Below, one piece after another: positions 1 through 9,700 of a DNA stretch of 64,000 nucleotides; the stretch's first letter is position 1, and every line of letters starts with the position of its first letter. The DNA comes from Lithodes maja (Eukaryota; Arthropoda; Malacostraca; Decapoda; Lithodidae), in contig JBAKBP010007462.1 in the NCBI GenBank assembly GCA_037953745.1, positions 35,720 through 99,719 on the forward strand, written 5' to 3'. The notes under the pieces are model-generated. The model saw nothing but the letters and a program-made list of their open reading frames with translations. It had not been told where the DNA came from and ran no database searches. The position numbers were made by a program, and so were the translations under genes.

Positions 1-304
1 TACTGTAAACCCTGACCTGAAACCCTACTGGGCAAGGAGAAGTGAGTTCAGTGTAGAAGACGGTGTGTTATTGTGGGGCTGTAGAGTTGTAGTGCCACCA
101 CCAGGAAGACCACAAGTCTTGGAGATGTTCACCAATCACATCCAGGAATAGTGAGGATGAAAAATTTTGCTCGGAGCTATGTGTGGTGGCCTAACATGGA
201 CCAAGATATAGAAACTGTTGTGCATCAGTGCCACTTATGTCAAGAAAATATGAACTTACCTCCTGCTGTACCGATGCATCCCTGGGAATGGCCTACTAGT
301 AGAG
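1..304 (+). pseudogene. Ty3/gypsy integrase, N-terminal zinc-binding part (5' fragment)
   Basis: This is the front of a retrotransposon integrase, whose role is to join element cDNA to host DNA. The HHCC zinc-binding module is visible: two histidines around 134-148 in one frame, then a C-x2-C pair (CHLC, about 226-237), followed by a proline-rich linker ending HPWEWP near 270-293. The frame shifts by one base between the stretch ending near 127 and the histidine pair, so the copy is broken. The upstream pol (RT, RNase H) lies outside the window. The catalytic core resumes at 4765 after a 4.45-kb insertion. The histidine-cysteine spacing and linker fit metazoan Ty3/gypsy (K02A2.6-like) integrases. 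Family is fairly sure; the exact lineage is not known. Confidence 0.8.
293..304. repeat. Candidate target-site duplication (partner at 4754-4764)
   Basis: Left flank CTACTAGTAGAG and right flank CTACTATACAC share six exact bases and a degenerate tail. This could be an aged duplication of about 6-11 bp or chance; an empty site would decide. Confidence 0.35.
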
Positions 305-731
305 TCATTTTCAGAGCTTCCGTGACCGTGTTTAGGATACCAAAGTTTCTCAGTGAATTTAACAAGGGCAACTGATGCTAAAAAAAATAATCCCCCATAC
401 ACCTCACCAAAATGACGGGAAAGTTGTTATTTTAGACGTTTTTCAAAATGGCCGCCGCCGTCATCTTAAAAAATTGATAAAAGTTCTATTTCTTGAAGTG
501 AATGGCCAAAAATGACAATTTTGGTGTCTATTCCCACTAATTTTGGTGTCAGAAAACCAATGGGATGGCATAATTAAAAAATAATTAATAACTAATTACC
601 AAATAATTAAGAAAATAAAAAAATAATTAAGAAAATCAATGGGATGGCATAATTCATGATTTAGAGTCCCATTAACCTCAACATCTAAGACAAATATGAT
701 GTTGTTAAATCCACTGAGAAACTTTGGTATC
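305..731 (+). repeat. Left long terminal inverted repeat, itself a foldback
   Basis: This block matches the reverse complement of 4331-4753 with scattered differences. It includes shared features such as the AAAATGGCCGCCG stretch and the AATGGGATGGCATAATT stretch near 560-655. It also begins and ends with its own inverted arms: the outer arm reads CCGTGACCGTGTTTAGGATA (about 320-339) and its complement recurs near 731-750, so 305 to about 761 alone looks like a complete MITE. Confidence 0.8.
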
Positions 732-869
732 CTAAACACGGTCACGGATCCTCTGAAACTTACTCAAATAATATAATATATCATTTAAAATGTAAACCAA
801 GAATGTTGACTGATCAATTCCTTCTTTTTCAGGTTTGTTGCATCGAATTTGGCGTGAAGAATCATAAGC

Positions 870-1748
870 ATGGAACGTAGGGGAGTTAGTGATGTGCCTG
901 ACCCAGGACCTGGATTAAAATGCATATTATGTCAACATCCCTGTATAGCTGATGATAGTACGGACAAGACATCTGATACAAAGTGGGAGAATCTAAGGAG
1001 CAAGTGTTTTCGGTGGAAGGAACTTGATAAATTTCAGCATGCCTATGCAGCAGTAGAGTGGGACAAGGGGCCTAAAGGCCTGTACATGCATAGTAAATGT
1101 TACACCCAGATCAGTAGTAATCGCTATATTCAGCAAGCACAGAATCGTAAACGGAAATCTGAACAGGAAGAAGTTCAAGTATCAACTTCAAGTCAACAAC
1201 TCCCAGGAAATGTGCCTAAAAAGCTTCGTTCTAGTACTGGAGTGGTTCATGATAAGAATCTCTGTGTGTGGTGTATGAAAGGACCACAAAAAACCAGTAA
1301 TCCTGGGAAGTCCAAACTTTTGCTGCTGTCAACAGTAGACGCATGGAACCGGTTCAAGTTGCATACAGTTTGTCTGTCAGATGAGCCTATAAGAGAAAGA
1401 TTGAATACCCTACTTGCATCTATCCCAGACAGTCGAACGGCGTTTGGATTGGAAATTCGTTATCATCGTGAATGTTGGCGCAATTATGTCAACAACCCTC
1501 TGAAGGAGTCTTTTCCTGATGAAAAAACAGAGCATCTGCAACATGTTAATCTTCGAGAGGCCCAAAATATCTTCTTTCATCATGTCCGTCAAGTTATCTT
1601 TGAAGATCATGAAATCCGTACACTGCAAGGTCTTGTAAAGGATTACAAAGGCATTACTTCAAATTATGGTTACTATTCCACAGCAAAGTTCAGTTTCGTG
1701 AAGGAAATTCTGATCAAGGAATTTGGAGATGACATAGCATTTCATTAA
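870..1748 (+). pseudogene. Element gene, N-terminal Cys/His-rich part (292 codons)
   Basis: The reading frame opens at ATG 870, just inside the left inverted repeat, and encodes a protein with paired cysteines and histidines. These are a CxxC near residue 18, an H-x3-C near residue 70 (HSKC), a CVWC near residue 132 and an H-x3-C near residue 202 (HREC), which suggest two treble-clef-like zinc modules. A lysine/arginine-rich stretch (about 90-120) could be a nuclear signal. The C-terminal third is charged and probably helical. It ends at a TAA (1746-1748), but the same frame continues with family-like sequence, so the stop looks like a point mutation. I recognise the type from uncharacterised repeat-family proteins in cnidarians and other invertebrates; no function is established. 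Confidence 0.65.
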
Positions 1749-2045
1749 CGAGGTCAGAAGAATGTGAGTGAACTGGTATATGATGCAAGAGCTGCAGGTT
1801 CATATCTTGAGGCTGCAATATCCTCTCTAGGTGTAAGTGACGATCAGCTGGTGAAGAATGTAGCTGGGCGACTCAGAGATCAGATCATCAAAACAAAAAC
1901 TGTTCGTTGGCCTCCATACATACATGAGCTAGAAGAATATGAAGACCTGAATGATCTCCTCTTGAAGCTCATCACTTGGTTAAAGCACCCCACAAAGTCT
2001 GAAGTCGATGACAAGCCCAAGTCAGATCAATTGCATCTATTTTGA
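1749..2045 (+). pseudogene. Element gene, continuation after in-frame stop
   Basis: Directly downstream of the TAA at 1746-1748 the same frame stays open for about 98 codons, containing a region beginning SELVYDARAAG and a helical WPP-containing segment. It ends at TGA 2043-2045, where the homologous reading moves to another frame (continuing at 2042). This supports one original long coding sequence, damaged first by a nonsense change and then by a frameshift near 2030-2042. Confidence 0.6.
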
Positions 2046-3062
2046 CCAGCTACATCACTGGAAGACGTACTGCATTTGAGACAAACCTCGGTGTACTGCT
2101 ACATGGTATGACAAAGAGCAGAGAAATGGTAGACATATTACATAAGGATGGCCTGGGAATCAGTTACAATGATGTGCTTTTGCTTAGAGATTTCTGGGCA
2201 GTTACTGACCTGAAGCATTCAACTGAGTGTCCTTTTGAACTTTCTGAAGGAACACCGGCAATATGTATAGTCGACAACGATGACTTCAAAAGTGACACTT
2301 TGACTGGAAGTGGCCAATCACATCGTACAAATGTCATGTTTGTTCAGCCAGACCTACCTAAGCTAAATCTACCTACCCTAGATGATGATAGACCAGTTGC
2401 AAATAGCACCTTGCCTTCGTACCTCTCTGATAGCCTCAAAGAACTTGGGAGCCAGATGTAAAGAATTGAACCATACAAAACAGTCAAGCGAGGTGAACCA
2501 CCCATCAGACCAAGGATAACGGATGAACAACATCTGGACACAGTTCCTCAAAGAATGAGAGGTGTCATCCATGCAATGGCCCGAGCTAAGGCAGACGGAA
2601 CAAGACCAAAGCCAGAAGACCAGACTGTACCAGCCTTTTCTGGCTTCCAGGCCACGCTATCACCAGAAACCCAGAAAAGTCAAGCGATTTATCATATGAC
2701 TTATCCTGATCCACCAAGCAAGACCATTCTGTATGATGCCCTGCGCAAGCTTGCAAAGGCAATTGATGACAAGAAGATGCCATTTGCCATTATCGTCGGT
2801 GATCATCCTGTCTACGCATTATTGCTAGAATTGAAAAGTGAGAATCCAGAGATATTTGCTGACATATTGACATTCATGGGGCCCTTTCATATCCAGATGT
2901 CTTTCATCAATGTAATCTACAAAAGGTTCAAAGGCTCAGGCATTTCAGATGTACTGGTGGCTGCAGGCGTCGTTGCAGATGGATCCGTGGATCAAGCTCT
3001 GCGTGGAAAACACTTCAACCGCGGTGTGAGTTGCCTTCGACTCTTCTACGAGGCTTTACTCC
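2042..3062 (+). pseudogene. Element gene, central conserved part (DUF6589-like)
   Basis: Frame 2 carries the best-conserved portion. There is an N/DDF...DTLTG...HRTN motif (about 2270-2330), a stop at 2459-2461, and then, in the same frame, a region with GDHPVYALL, MGPFHIQMSF and an IYKRFKGSGI segment ending GKHFNRGVS near 3005-3030. GPFH, GSG and GKxxNR are hallmarks I associate with DUF6589-like proteins found in repetitive families of fungi and metazoans; this is from memory and no search was run. The frame is cut at about 3062 by a SINE and resumes after its poly(A) at 3634. The catalytic or structural role of these motifs is unknown. Confidence 0.55.
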
Positions 3063-3066
3063 AACA

Positions 3067-3602
3067 TAGGGGAGGTGTGGTGGAGTGGTCTTGCCACTGG
3101 CCTGGTAATCCAAAGGTCCCGGGTTCAAATCCCGATGTATCAATGGGAAGATATTATTGGGATGGAATTTGTGCTGTACCTAGTATCAGTGCATTACCAC
3201 AAAGCCCACCGAAACGTCAATAAAATACCCTCATTGTTCCCTGATTAAATAGCACTGTATGAATATTCCCATATTCAAAATATGCTATAGGGGTGCAATG
3301 CCTGGTGAGCTATCTGCTCAACAGGTGGCGTTGTGTGTGTGTAAGTGTGAGAGTCCGAGTGTAGAGGGTGAGACAGTGAAGCACGGGAACGAGATGGCTT
3401 CAGAGATGGGGTCGTTTCGGGCCATGAGTGAGCACCGTGCCTCATGTGAAGGCAAGATGGCAGGTGCTCGTTGTACTCTACGTGCTTCACATGTCTCACT
3501 CCCTAGACTGGAACAAGACCTCACGGGCTTCACTGTTCATTGTAAAGCGGTGAATGTTAAGGCTCTCAGCCTATGCCCGAGAGGAAGTAAGTTGGAATAT
3601 AG

Positions 3603-3633
<31 letters not shown>
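3067..3633 (+). mobile_element. tRNA-derived SINE with poly(A) tail
   Basis: A pol III-type internal promoter sits at the head: A box TGGTGGAGTGG (3078-3088) and B box GGTTCAAATCC (3122-3132), about 34 bp apart as in tRNA genes. An unrelated body of about 450 bp and a 31-base poly(A) (3603-3633) follow. It splits the element gene, which reads on immediately after the A run. No clear target duplication is visible. The length (about 565 bp) is long for a SINE, so the body may be partly LINE-derived. Confidence 0.75.
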
Positions 3634-3635
<2 letters not shown>

Positions 3636-4027
3636 CAGTACACAAACGTTTGGAAGGTGCCACTCTGTGTGAAGAGATCCAGGCATCTCTCAATAAGTTA
3701 CGCAGTTCAGTAGACCAACAAGAACTAATGATGCACATGCTGAGTTAGAGAGCAATGCCGATCTCAAGGGGCTCGTTGACTCCCTATTCCAGAACTTAGA
3801 TGGTGCTCCACTAGCAGAATTCTGGATTTAATTCTTGGAGATGGTAGAGATACTGACTCAAAATATACATGCTATAAGGACAAGAAACTGGATCGAGTTC
3901 AAGTCTTCACTGAAGTTGATGCTTCCTTGGATGCATATTTATGACAACGATAGATATGGGCGCCATCTTCCAGATTTCATAGCAGTCCTAGAAAGTCTTC
4001 CCCATATCCAAGAACAATTCATGGAGA
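3634..4027 (+). pseudogene. Element gene, segment after the SINE
   Basis: After the SINE, coding resumes with a short helical piece (about 3636-3748) and, after a stop and frame change, a segment from about 3823 with FWI...EMVEIL and NWIEFKSSLKLMLPWM, YDNDRYGRHLPDF. This resembles the part of the family just upstream of the midpoint. It then joins, within a few codons of about 4030, to sequence that resembles the very C-terminus of full-length relatives. I infer a large internal deletion here. Family recognition is from memory; the abrupt frame change is visible. Confidence 0.5.
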
Positions 4028-4300
4028 GTGGCATGTTTGCCACACTTAGAGCGCACCAATTACCTCATATATCTGCAGAAGAATTTCCAGCTTCAGAATC
4101 ATCCATCACCAATTGGCCATGGATGGCACCTTGTAAATGGGTTATGCCTCCCAGTACGCTATACCCAACCTGCACTTCCATCATTCCTGGATCTTCTAAA
4201 AACTCCAAGTCATCCACAAATGGAGAGCAGCGATGATGACAGTGGAAGTGATTCTGACAGTTGTGCATCATATTTGTCCTGCAGTGATAGTGCATCTTAA
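4028..4300 (+). pseudogene. Element gene, C-terminal tail
   Basis: The open frame contains NYLIYL, HPSPIGHGW, CLPVRYTQPALP and an acidic-serine tail (SSDDDSGSDSDS) before the stop at 4298-4300, only 30 bp ahead of the right inverted repeat. The GHGW...P.R.T.PALP pattern is what I associate with the extreme C-terminus of the long members of this family. The fit to the inner edge of the inverted repeat suggests the gene filled the element from end to end before the internal deletion. Confidence 0.5.
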
Positions 4301-4330
4301 TGCAGTAGGTCTCATGTTTTATTAATTTAC

Positions 4331-4753
4331 GATACCAAAGTTTCTCAGTGGATTTAACAACATCATATTTGTCTTAGATGTTGAGGTTAATGGGACTCTA
4401 AATCATGAATTATGCCATCCCATTGATTTTCTTAATTATTTTCTTATTTACTTAATTTGGTAATTATTTATTAATTATTTTTTAATTGTGCCATGCCATT
4501 GATCTTCTGACACCAAAATTAGTGGGAATAGACACCAAAATTGTCATTTTTGGCCATTCACTTCAAGAAATAGAACTTTATCAATTTTTTAAGATGACGG
4601 CGACGGCCATTTTGAAAAACGTCTAAAATAACAACTTTCCCGTCATTTTGGTGAGGTGTATGGGGGCTTATTTTTTTTAGTATCAGTTGCCCTTGTTAAA
4701 TTCACTGAGAAACTTTGGTATCCTAAACACGGTCACGGAAGTTCTGAAAATGA
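4331..4753 (-). repeat. Right long terminal inverted repeat
   Basis: Inverted counterpart of 305-731. The outer end closes ...CACGGAAGTTCTGAAAATGA at 4753. On the inner side the match starts abruptly at GATACCAAAG (4331), so this copy lacks the roughly 28 terminal bases that the left block carries on its inner side. Confidence 0.8.
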
Positions 4754-4764
4754 CTACTATACAC

Positions 4765-5760
4765 ATCCTTGGGAAAGAGTGCACATTGATCATGCTGGAC
4801 CATTCATGAACCGTATGTTTTTCCTGGTAACTGATACCTACTCCAAGTGGATGGAAATCTTCCCAGTTTCGTCCACTTCTACAGAAGTAACCATAAGCAA
4901 ACTTAGAACAGCTTTCTCTTCCCATGGGTTACCGTCAGTTTTAGTTTCAGATAATGGGACATCTTTCACCAGTGTAGAATTCCAGGAATTCATGAAGGCA
5001 AATGGTATAAGACACTTAACCTCTGCACCTTACCATCCAGGATCAAATGGACTAGCAGAGCGTTCAGTGCAAACTTTCAAGAGTGGTATGAAGAAACTTC
5101 AAGTGGGTAGCATTGAAACCAGAGTCTTAAGGTTTCTTTTCAAGTACCGCGTAACACCACATTCAACAACTGGGAAGTCACCAGCAGAACTTTTAATGGG
5201 TCGCAAATTGAAAACCCATTTGGATTTGTTGCAACCAGATCTCTCCAAGAAAGTGAGTCATGCTCAAGAGAAACAAAAGAGGAGGCATGATACCCATACA
5301 GGTATTTTGAAATAGGTGACAGGGTTGGTGTTTATAATGTTGGATCTGGACCTCGGTGGTGGTTTGGAATTATAGAAGGACATGAGGGAGGAGCCTACAT
5401 AGTGAAACTGAAGGATGGACACAGCATTAGACGCCATGCAGATCATCTCCGAATGTCCAGAAAGGGTGATTTTGTTGACAATATGATGCCATCTCAGGTT
5501 GCAGAAAGTGAACGGCCTTATCCTGCATCACTAAACAAATTGGGAACACCAAGTTACAACTCCGCTCCAGTATCGGTATATGAAAAGGAATCTACACAAA
5601 CGCCTTTCTACCAACAGGAGGGGAGGCCTACCAGACTGTCACCACTTGTTCACCCAGAAAAAGAGACACCAGTACCATTAAGTCCTCAGTTAAGGCGCTC
5701 CGACAGGTTACGGAAGGCACCTGTGAACCTGATAAGCCTTAGGATAGTAAATGCATTTAA
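4765..5760 (+). pseudogene. Ty3/gypsy integrase, catalytic core and C-terminal domain (3' fragment)
   Basis: The rest of the integrase interrupted at 293. The core shows the D,D-35-E triad in context: HIDHAGP (first Asp), VSDNGTSF (second Asp) and NGLAERSV (Glu), within about 4775-5090. A GKSPAELLMGR motif follows. The frame breaks near 5310: the first frame stops at 5315, and the C-terminal domain (GDRV.V.N.GSGP...GHEGGAYIVKLKDG...RHADHLR) continues in another frame from about 5315 to 5460. A tail follows with the basic RRSDRLRKAP ending typical of this class. With the upstream shift near 127 and the 4.45-kb insertion, the gene is dead. Confidence 0.85.
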
Positions 5761-6060
5761 ATTTTTTTTTTTTATGGTTAATAAAAGGATTTTTATGATT
5801 AGTTTCTTGAAAACAATTATATATTTACAGTATGTCTAATTATCTAGTCTGTAATGTATAATCTTTTACTTCCTTATACTGTACATGTATTAGTATCCAT
5901 AATGTTGATATAGAAAGAATTAAAATCCTTTCATTAACAAACTTTACTTTATATATAAAGGAAGCGTAACACTGGTTTTTGTTCAAAATATACCAGTATT
6001 CTGTTAGGATCAACTTTAATTTTGTTTTCTTTAAGATCTAATACAAATACCTGTATCCTA
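5761..6060. other. AT-rich spacer between gypsy relic and LINE
   Basis: Starts with a T run at about 5763 and contains short AT-rich direct words. It may include 3' non-coding or LTR sequence of the gypsy relic, but no TG...CA ends or second copy are visible. No gene seen. Confidence 0.5.
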
Positions 6061-6094
6061 CCTCAGTAGGATAGGTAGATATAAAAGGGGAGAG

Positions 6095-6481
6095 ATGAGA
6101 CCTATAAGGGTACAGTTTAAAACTAGGGTAGTGGCGGAGACTGTGACAAATTTTAGTTGGAGGCTAAATACAAATGATAAACTGAAACACATAAGACTAA
6201 AGAAGGATTTGAGTATAGAACAAAGGAAAAAAATTAAGGAATTACAAGAAAAGGCTGATGAAAATAATGGAAAGTTGGATGAGGAGGATAAGAGAAATTT
6301 TTACTGGAGAGTGAGGGACGGAAAAGTGAGGAAGTGGTTTATAAGAGTAGAAAGGAGGGGGAGATCAGGGAGGGGAGAGAATGTGATGAGAGTTGTGACG
6401 GAGGAGGAGAACGGGGTGGAGGTGTCACAGGGAGAGACAGGAGACAAAGAGGCAGACCCAGTAGTGCTAACAGGGGAGTAG
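6095..6481 (+). pseudogene. LINE ORF1-like protein, C-terminal part
   Basis: A 128-codon lysine/glutamate-rich frame. It contains PIRVQFKTR, a basic helix LSIEQRKKIKELQEKADE and a YWRVRDGKVRKW motif, the pattern seen at the end of ORF1 proteins of CR1-like LINEs, where it likely helps bind element RNA. The zinc-knuckle and esterase parts found in some relatives are not seen, so the 5' portion is missing or outside the homologous block. The downstream ORF2 frame overlaps its end (from about 6334), as is common for LINE ORF1/ORF2 junctions. Moderately sure. Confidence 0.55.
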
Positions 6482-6504
6482 GGTACGGACTGGAGAAGCG
6501 GGAT

Positions 6505-7885
6505 GGTGTAATTGCTGAAGGAATGGTAGATGGATTAAGGATTATGTTTAGTAATGTGGATGTGTTTACTCAGGACAAGAAAAGAGAACTGATATGTAGG
6601 TTGCAGGATGAAGAGGAAAAACCTGATGTCATAGCCCTACAGGAAGTAAGACCAAAAAATGTTAGAATTGAAAGGGAACTGGTGGAATATAGTTTGGAGG
6701 GTTTGAGTTATATGAGAGAAATGCTATTAGAGCAGAGGTTGGAAGAGGACTGTTTATTTATGTAAGAAAAGAGCTCAAGGTTAATGAGGTGGATATGAGA
6801 CAGCAGTATTGTGAGTATTTGTGTATTGAAGTAAAATGTGTAAGAGGATCAATTCTAATTGCCTCTATATATAGAAGCCCAAATAATAGCAGGGGAGAGG
6901 ATGATAACCTACTGAAAGCAATGGAGGAGATAGATAATAGAGAGAACAAATATCAAATTTTGATTGGAGATTTCAATTTGCCAAGGATCAACTGGGCAAA
7001 TTGTACTACTCCAGCGGGACAGGGTAGCCTGGAAAATAAGTTTATAGAGAAAGTGAGAGATTGTTTTTTAACGCAACATATTGTAGAGATGACAAGATAT
7101 AGAGATGGGACGCAGGGGAGTGTACTTGATTTGATTTTTAGCAATGAAGAGGATATAGTGGAACATGTTAATGTGGATAGCCCTATAGGTCGTAGTGACC
7201 ATGCCTGTATAAGCTTTAGTTGTAACATTAAATCGGAGAGGGATAATAGAAGCAATAGAAAAATATACATGTATGATAGAGCAGATTATGAGCTGCTGAG
7301 ACGGTGTTTGGACATTGACTGGGGGGACTATTTGAACGGTGAAGACGCTGAAGGAATGTGGAGGAAAATTAGAGTCAAACTGGAGAATGCTGTATCCAAA
7401 AGTGTACCAGTAAGGGAATATAAGGATAAAACAAAATTGAGGAAAAGAACTAACCCAGAATTGCCAATGAAAAGAAAGCTTTGGATATTGATTAGAAGAA
7501 AGAAACGATTGTGGGAAAGATTAAAATTGTTAAAAAAGAACAGGGAGTCTAGTATAGAGGCTAAGGAAGTGGATCTGGAATGCAGACAAATAAACAATAA
7601 AATAAGGTGGGAAACAAGGAGGGGGGTGAAGGAGAGGGAGAGAGAGATAGCTAGAAATGTGAAGGATAATCCAAAAATATTCTGGAAGTACATTAAGGAA
7701 AAGTTAACAAGAAGAGTAGGGATCCCAGAGCTGGTGGGGGGGTTGAATGATGGGAGTAGAGCGGAGACTGATAAGGAGAAAGCAGAGGTGCTGGGGAAAT
7801 ACTTTGGGGGGGTACTAACAGTGGAGTCGGAGGATGCAGTGCCTACTATTCCCATCAAACAGGCACCGGCACTAGAACTAATAGT
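6505..7885 (+). pseudogene. LINE ORF2 endonuclease domain
   Basis: Apurinic/apyrimidinic-like endonuclease that nicks target DNA to prime reverse transcription. Visible motifs are LRIMFSNVDV at the start, PDVIALQEVRPKN with the catalytic Glu, ASIYRSPN, IGDFNLPRINW with the catalytic Asp/Asn, and GRSDHACI with the terminal Ser-Asp-His. A one-base frameshift near 6728 separates the first strand from the GRGLFIYVRKEL part (read from about 6740). Downstream is a lysine/arginine-rich linker with KRLWERLKLLKK-type helices, as usual between endonuclease and RT in CR1-like elements. A stop at 7896-7898 in this frame marks a second shift near 7885, after which the RT frame begins. Confidence 0.8.
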
Positions 7886-9511
7886 TTTTCCATGCTAGAA
7901 TAAGAAGGGCTATAGAAAAAATGAACAGAAGTAAGTCACCGGGACCGGATGGGATACACCCAAGAATCATAAAGGAAGGAGGGGAGATGTTAGTAGAGCC
8001 ATTGAAAATGTTATTTGAGGCATCGTTTAATACAGGACAAATCCCGATGGACTGGAGAGAGGCGAACATAACAGCTATATTTAAGAAGGGAAAGAGAAAT
8101 GACCCAGGGAATTATAGACCAGTCAGTTTGACAAGTGTTGTGTGTAAACTAATGGAAACGGTAATTAGAGAAGGAATAATGGATCATATGAAGTCAAACC
8201 AACTTTTCAGTGGGAGACAGTTCGGATTCTTGCCGGGGAGGTCGACGGTACTACAGCTAATTAAGGTGGTAGATGATTGGATGCAAATTCTAGAAGATGG
8301 TGATGTAATAGACGTGGTATATTGCGATTTTATGAAGGCCTTCGATAAGGTCCCACATAAAAGGTTAATAGAGAAAGTTAGAAGCTATAATATAGGGGAG
8401 AAATGTGTGAAATGGATAGAAGCCTTCCTGAAAGATCGGAGACAGAGGGTACTGGTGAATGGAATAGGCTCGGGGTGGAGGGAAATTACAAGTGGGGTAC
8501 CTCAGGGATCTGTGTTGGGACCACTGCTGTTCGTTATATTTATCAACGACTTGCCTGAAGTTATAACTAATGGAAGTGAGGTATACCTGTATGCGGATGA
8601 CACTAAACTGTATAGAAGAGTGAGGAGTAAGGAAGATATGGGTTTGCTTCAAGGAGATGTGGAGGGCATGAAGGGATGGTCTGAGCATTGGTTAATGCCT
8701 TTTCATCCAAAAAAATGCAAGTACATGAGGATTGGGACCAGCAAGATAGACAAGGTAGGATACAGTATGTATGAAGCGATGGAGGAAGTGAGTGCAGAAA
8801 AGGATATAGGAGTAGTGATAGACAATAAGTTAAATTTCTCAGAACATTTAGCGGAAAAGATAAACAAAGCCAATAGAATTGTAGGGCTGATAAGGAGGAC
8901 ATTTGTGTCACTTGACGAAGAAATCTTCAGGAATCTATATACAGCGCTGGTTAGGCCGCACCTGGAATATGCAAACCAGGTGTGGGCTCCATATATGGTA
9001 AAGGATATAGAAGCAGTGGAGAAAGTGCAGAGGAGAGCTAGCAAGCTGGTACCAACGTTGAAGAACGCGGGCTATGAGCAGAGGTTGAGGACACTGGGGC
9101 TTCCGACACTGGCATATAGGAGAAAGAGAGGGGATATGATAGACTTTTAAGATAGTGTCAGGAAAGTACGATGAGGATGTGTGTGAAGGTATCTTCTTGA
9201 TGCGGGAGGGAACAAGAACGAGAGGACACTCTAAGAAAATTTACAAAGAAAGAAATAGGCTTGAGAAGGCAAAGAACTCATTTTGTGATAGAGTGGTAAA
9301 TAACGCACTGCCCCAGTATGTAGTCGATTCCGAATCAATAAGGGAGTTTGAAAGTAATCTTGATAAAGCATGGGGAAGACAAGATTTGAAGTTTGATTAT
9401 AAAACAAAAATACAGAATAGTAAAAATGTTGCGTCTGCTACCGCCGCCGCCAACACCGTGAACAACCGCAGCAGTGCAAGTACTGGTACTGAGCTGGATA
9501 CACAGGCATAG
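7886..9511 (+). pseudogene. LINE ORF2 reverse transcriptase and C-terminal tail
   Basis: The reverse transcriptase has its standard blocks in order: SPGPDGIHPR, GNYRPVSLTSV, GFLPGRS, DFMKAFDKVPH (catalytic Asp), SGVPQGSVLGPLLF, and the catalytic YADD at 8590-8601, then a thumb with RPHLEYANQVWAP and KVQRRASKLVP. The frame closes at 9150, but the typical tail (starting VSGKYDEDV, with RGHSKKIYKERNR and DRVVNNALP) continues one frame over from about 9152 to 9511. A single-base shift near 9148 therefore breaks the end. A serine/threonine-alanine tail closes the protein. All catalytic residues remain, so decay looks moderate. Confidence 0.85.
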
Positions 9512-9685
9512 TTTGCCTTTTTCCAGAGGATCTACTGTAAGAAACTGTAAGAAAATGAATGATATAGGTATAAGTTCTAATTGAGATTACAAATATCTCT
9601 GATACGGACATATTACTGAGTAGTAGGCTACCAGTAAATTTTGTACTGTACTGTACATATGAACTTGCATGGATTTATTTATTTG
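9512..9685 (+). other. LINE 3' untranslated region
   Basis: Short AT-rich tail after the tail stop, with ACTGTACTGTAC words and a TTTATTTATTT stretch before the next element's target duplication (CATCCAT, 9686-9692). No gene. Confidence 0.5.
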
Positions 9686-9700
9686 CATCCATCTATCTAT

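Larger units (their letters stand above)
305..4753 (+). mobile_element. TIR-bounded DNA element carrying a decayed gene of an uncharacterised metazoan family
   Basis: A 4,449-bp unit interrupts the gypsy integrase gene: coding sequence stops at about 293 and resumes at about 4765. Its ends are inverted copies of each other for about 425 bp (305-731 and 4331-4753), both opening TCATTTTCAG then CTTCCGTGACCGTG. Flanks 293-304 and 4754-4764 share CTACTA plus a degenerate continuation, possibly a target-site duplication. Inside lies one plus-strand gene, now broken by two in-frame stops, frameshifts, a SINE and a large internal deletion. No DDE, tyrosine-recombinase or Helitron-type signature was recognised. 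The boundary evidence is direct; calling it a transposon family in its own right is inference. Confidence 0.7.
6061..9685 (+). mobile_element. CR1/Jockey-group LINE, 5'-truncated and frameshifted
   Basis: A plus-strand non-LTR retrotransposon: the end of an ORF1-like protein, an apurinic-type endonuclease, reverse transcriptase and a C-terminal tail, then a short 3' UTR ending in a TTTATTTATTT-like stretch near 9672-9684. The order and motifs fit the CR1/L2/Jockey group. Three frameshifts (near 6728, 7885 and 9148) disable it. The next element abuts at 9686-9693. Confidence 0.8.

Noticed and set aside
3067..3140. tRNA gene
   Set aside because: A and B boxes are present, but the body and poly(A) show it is a SINE head and no cloverleaf closes. 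The same applies to 30789-30860.
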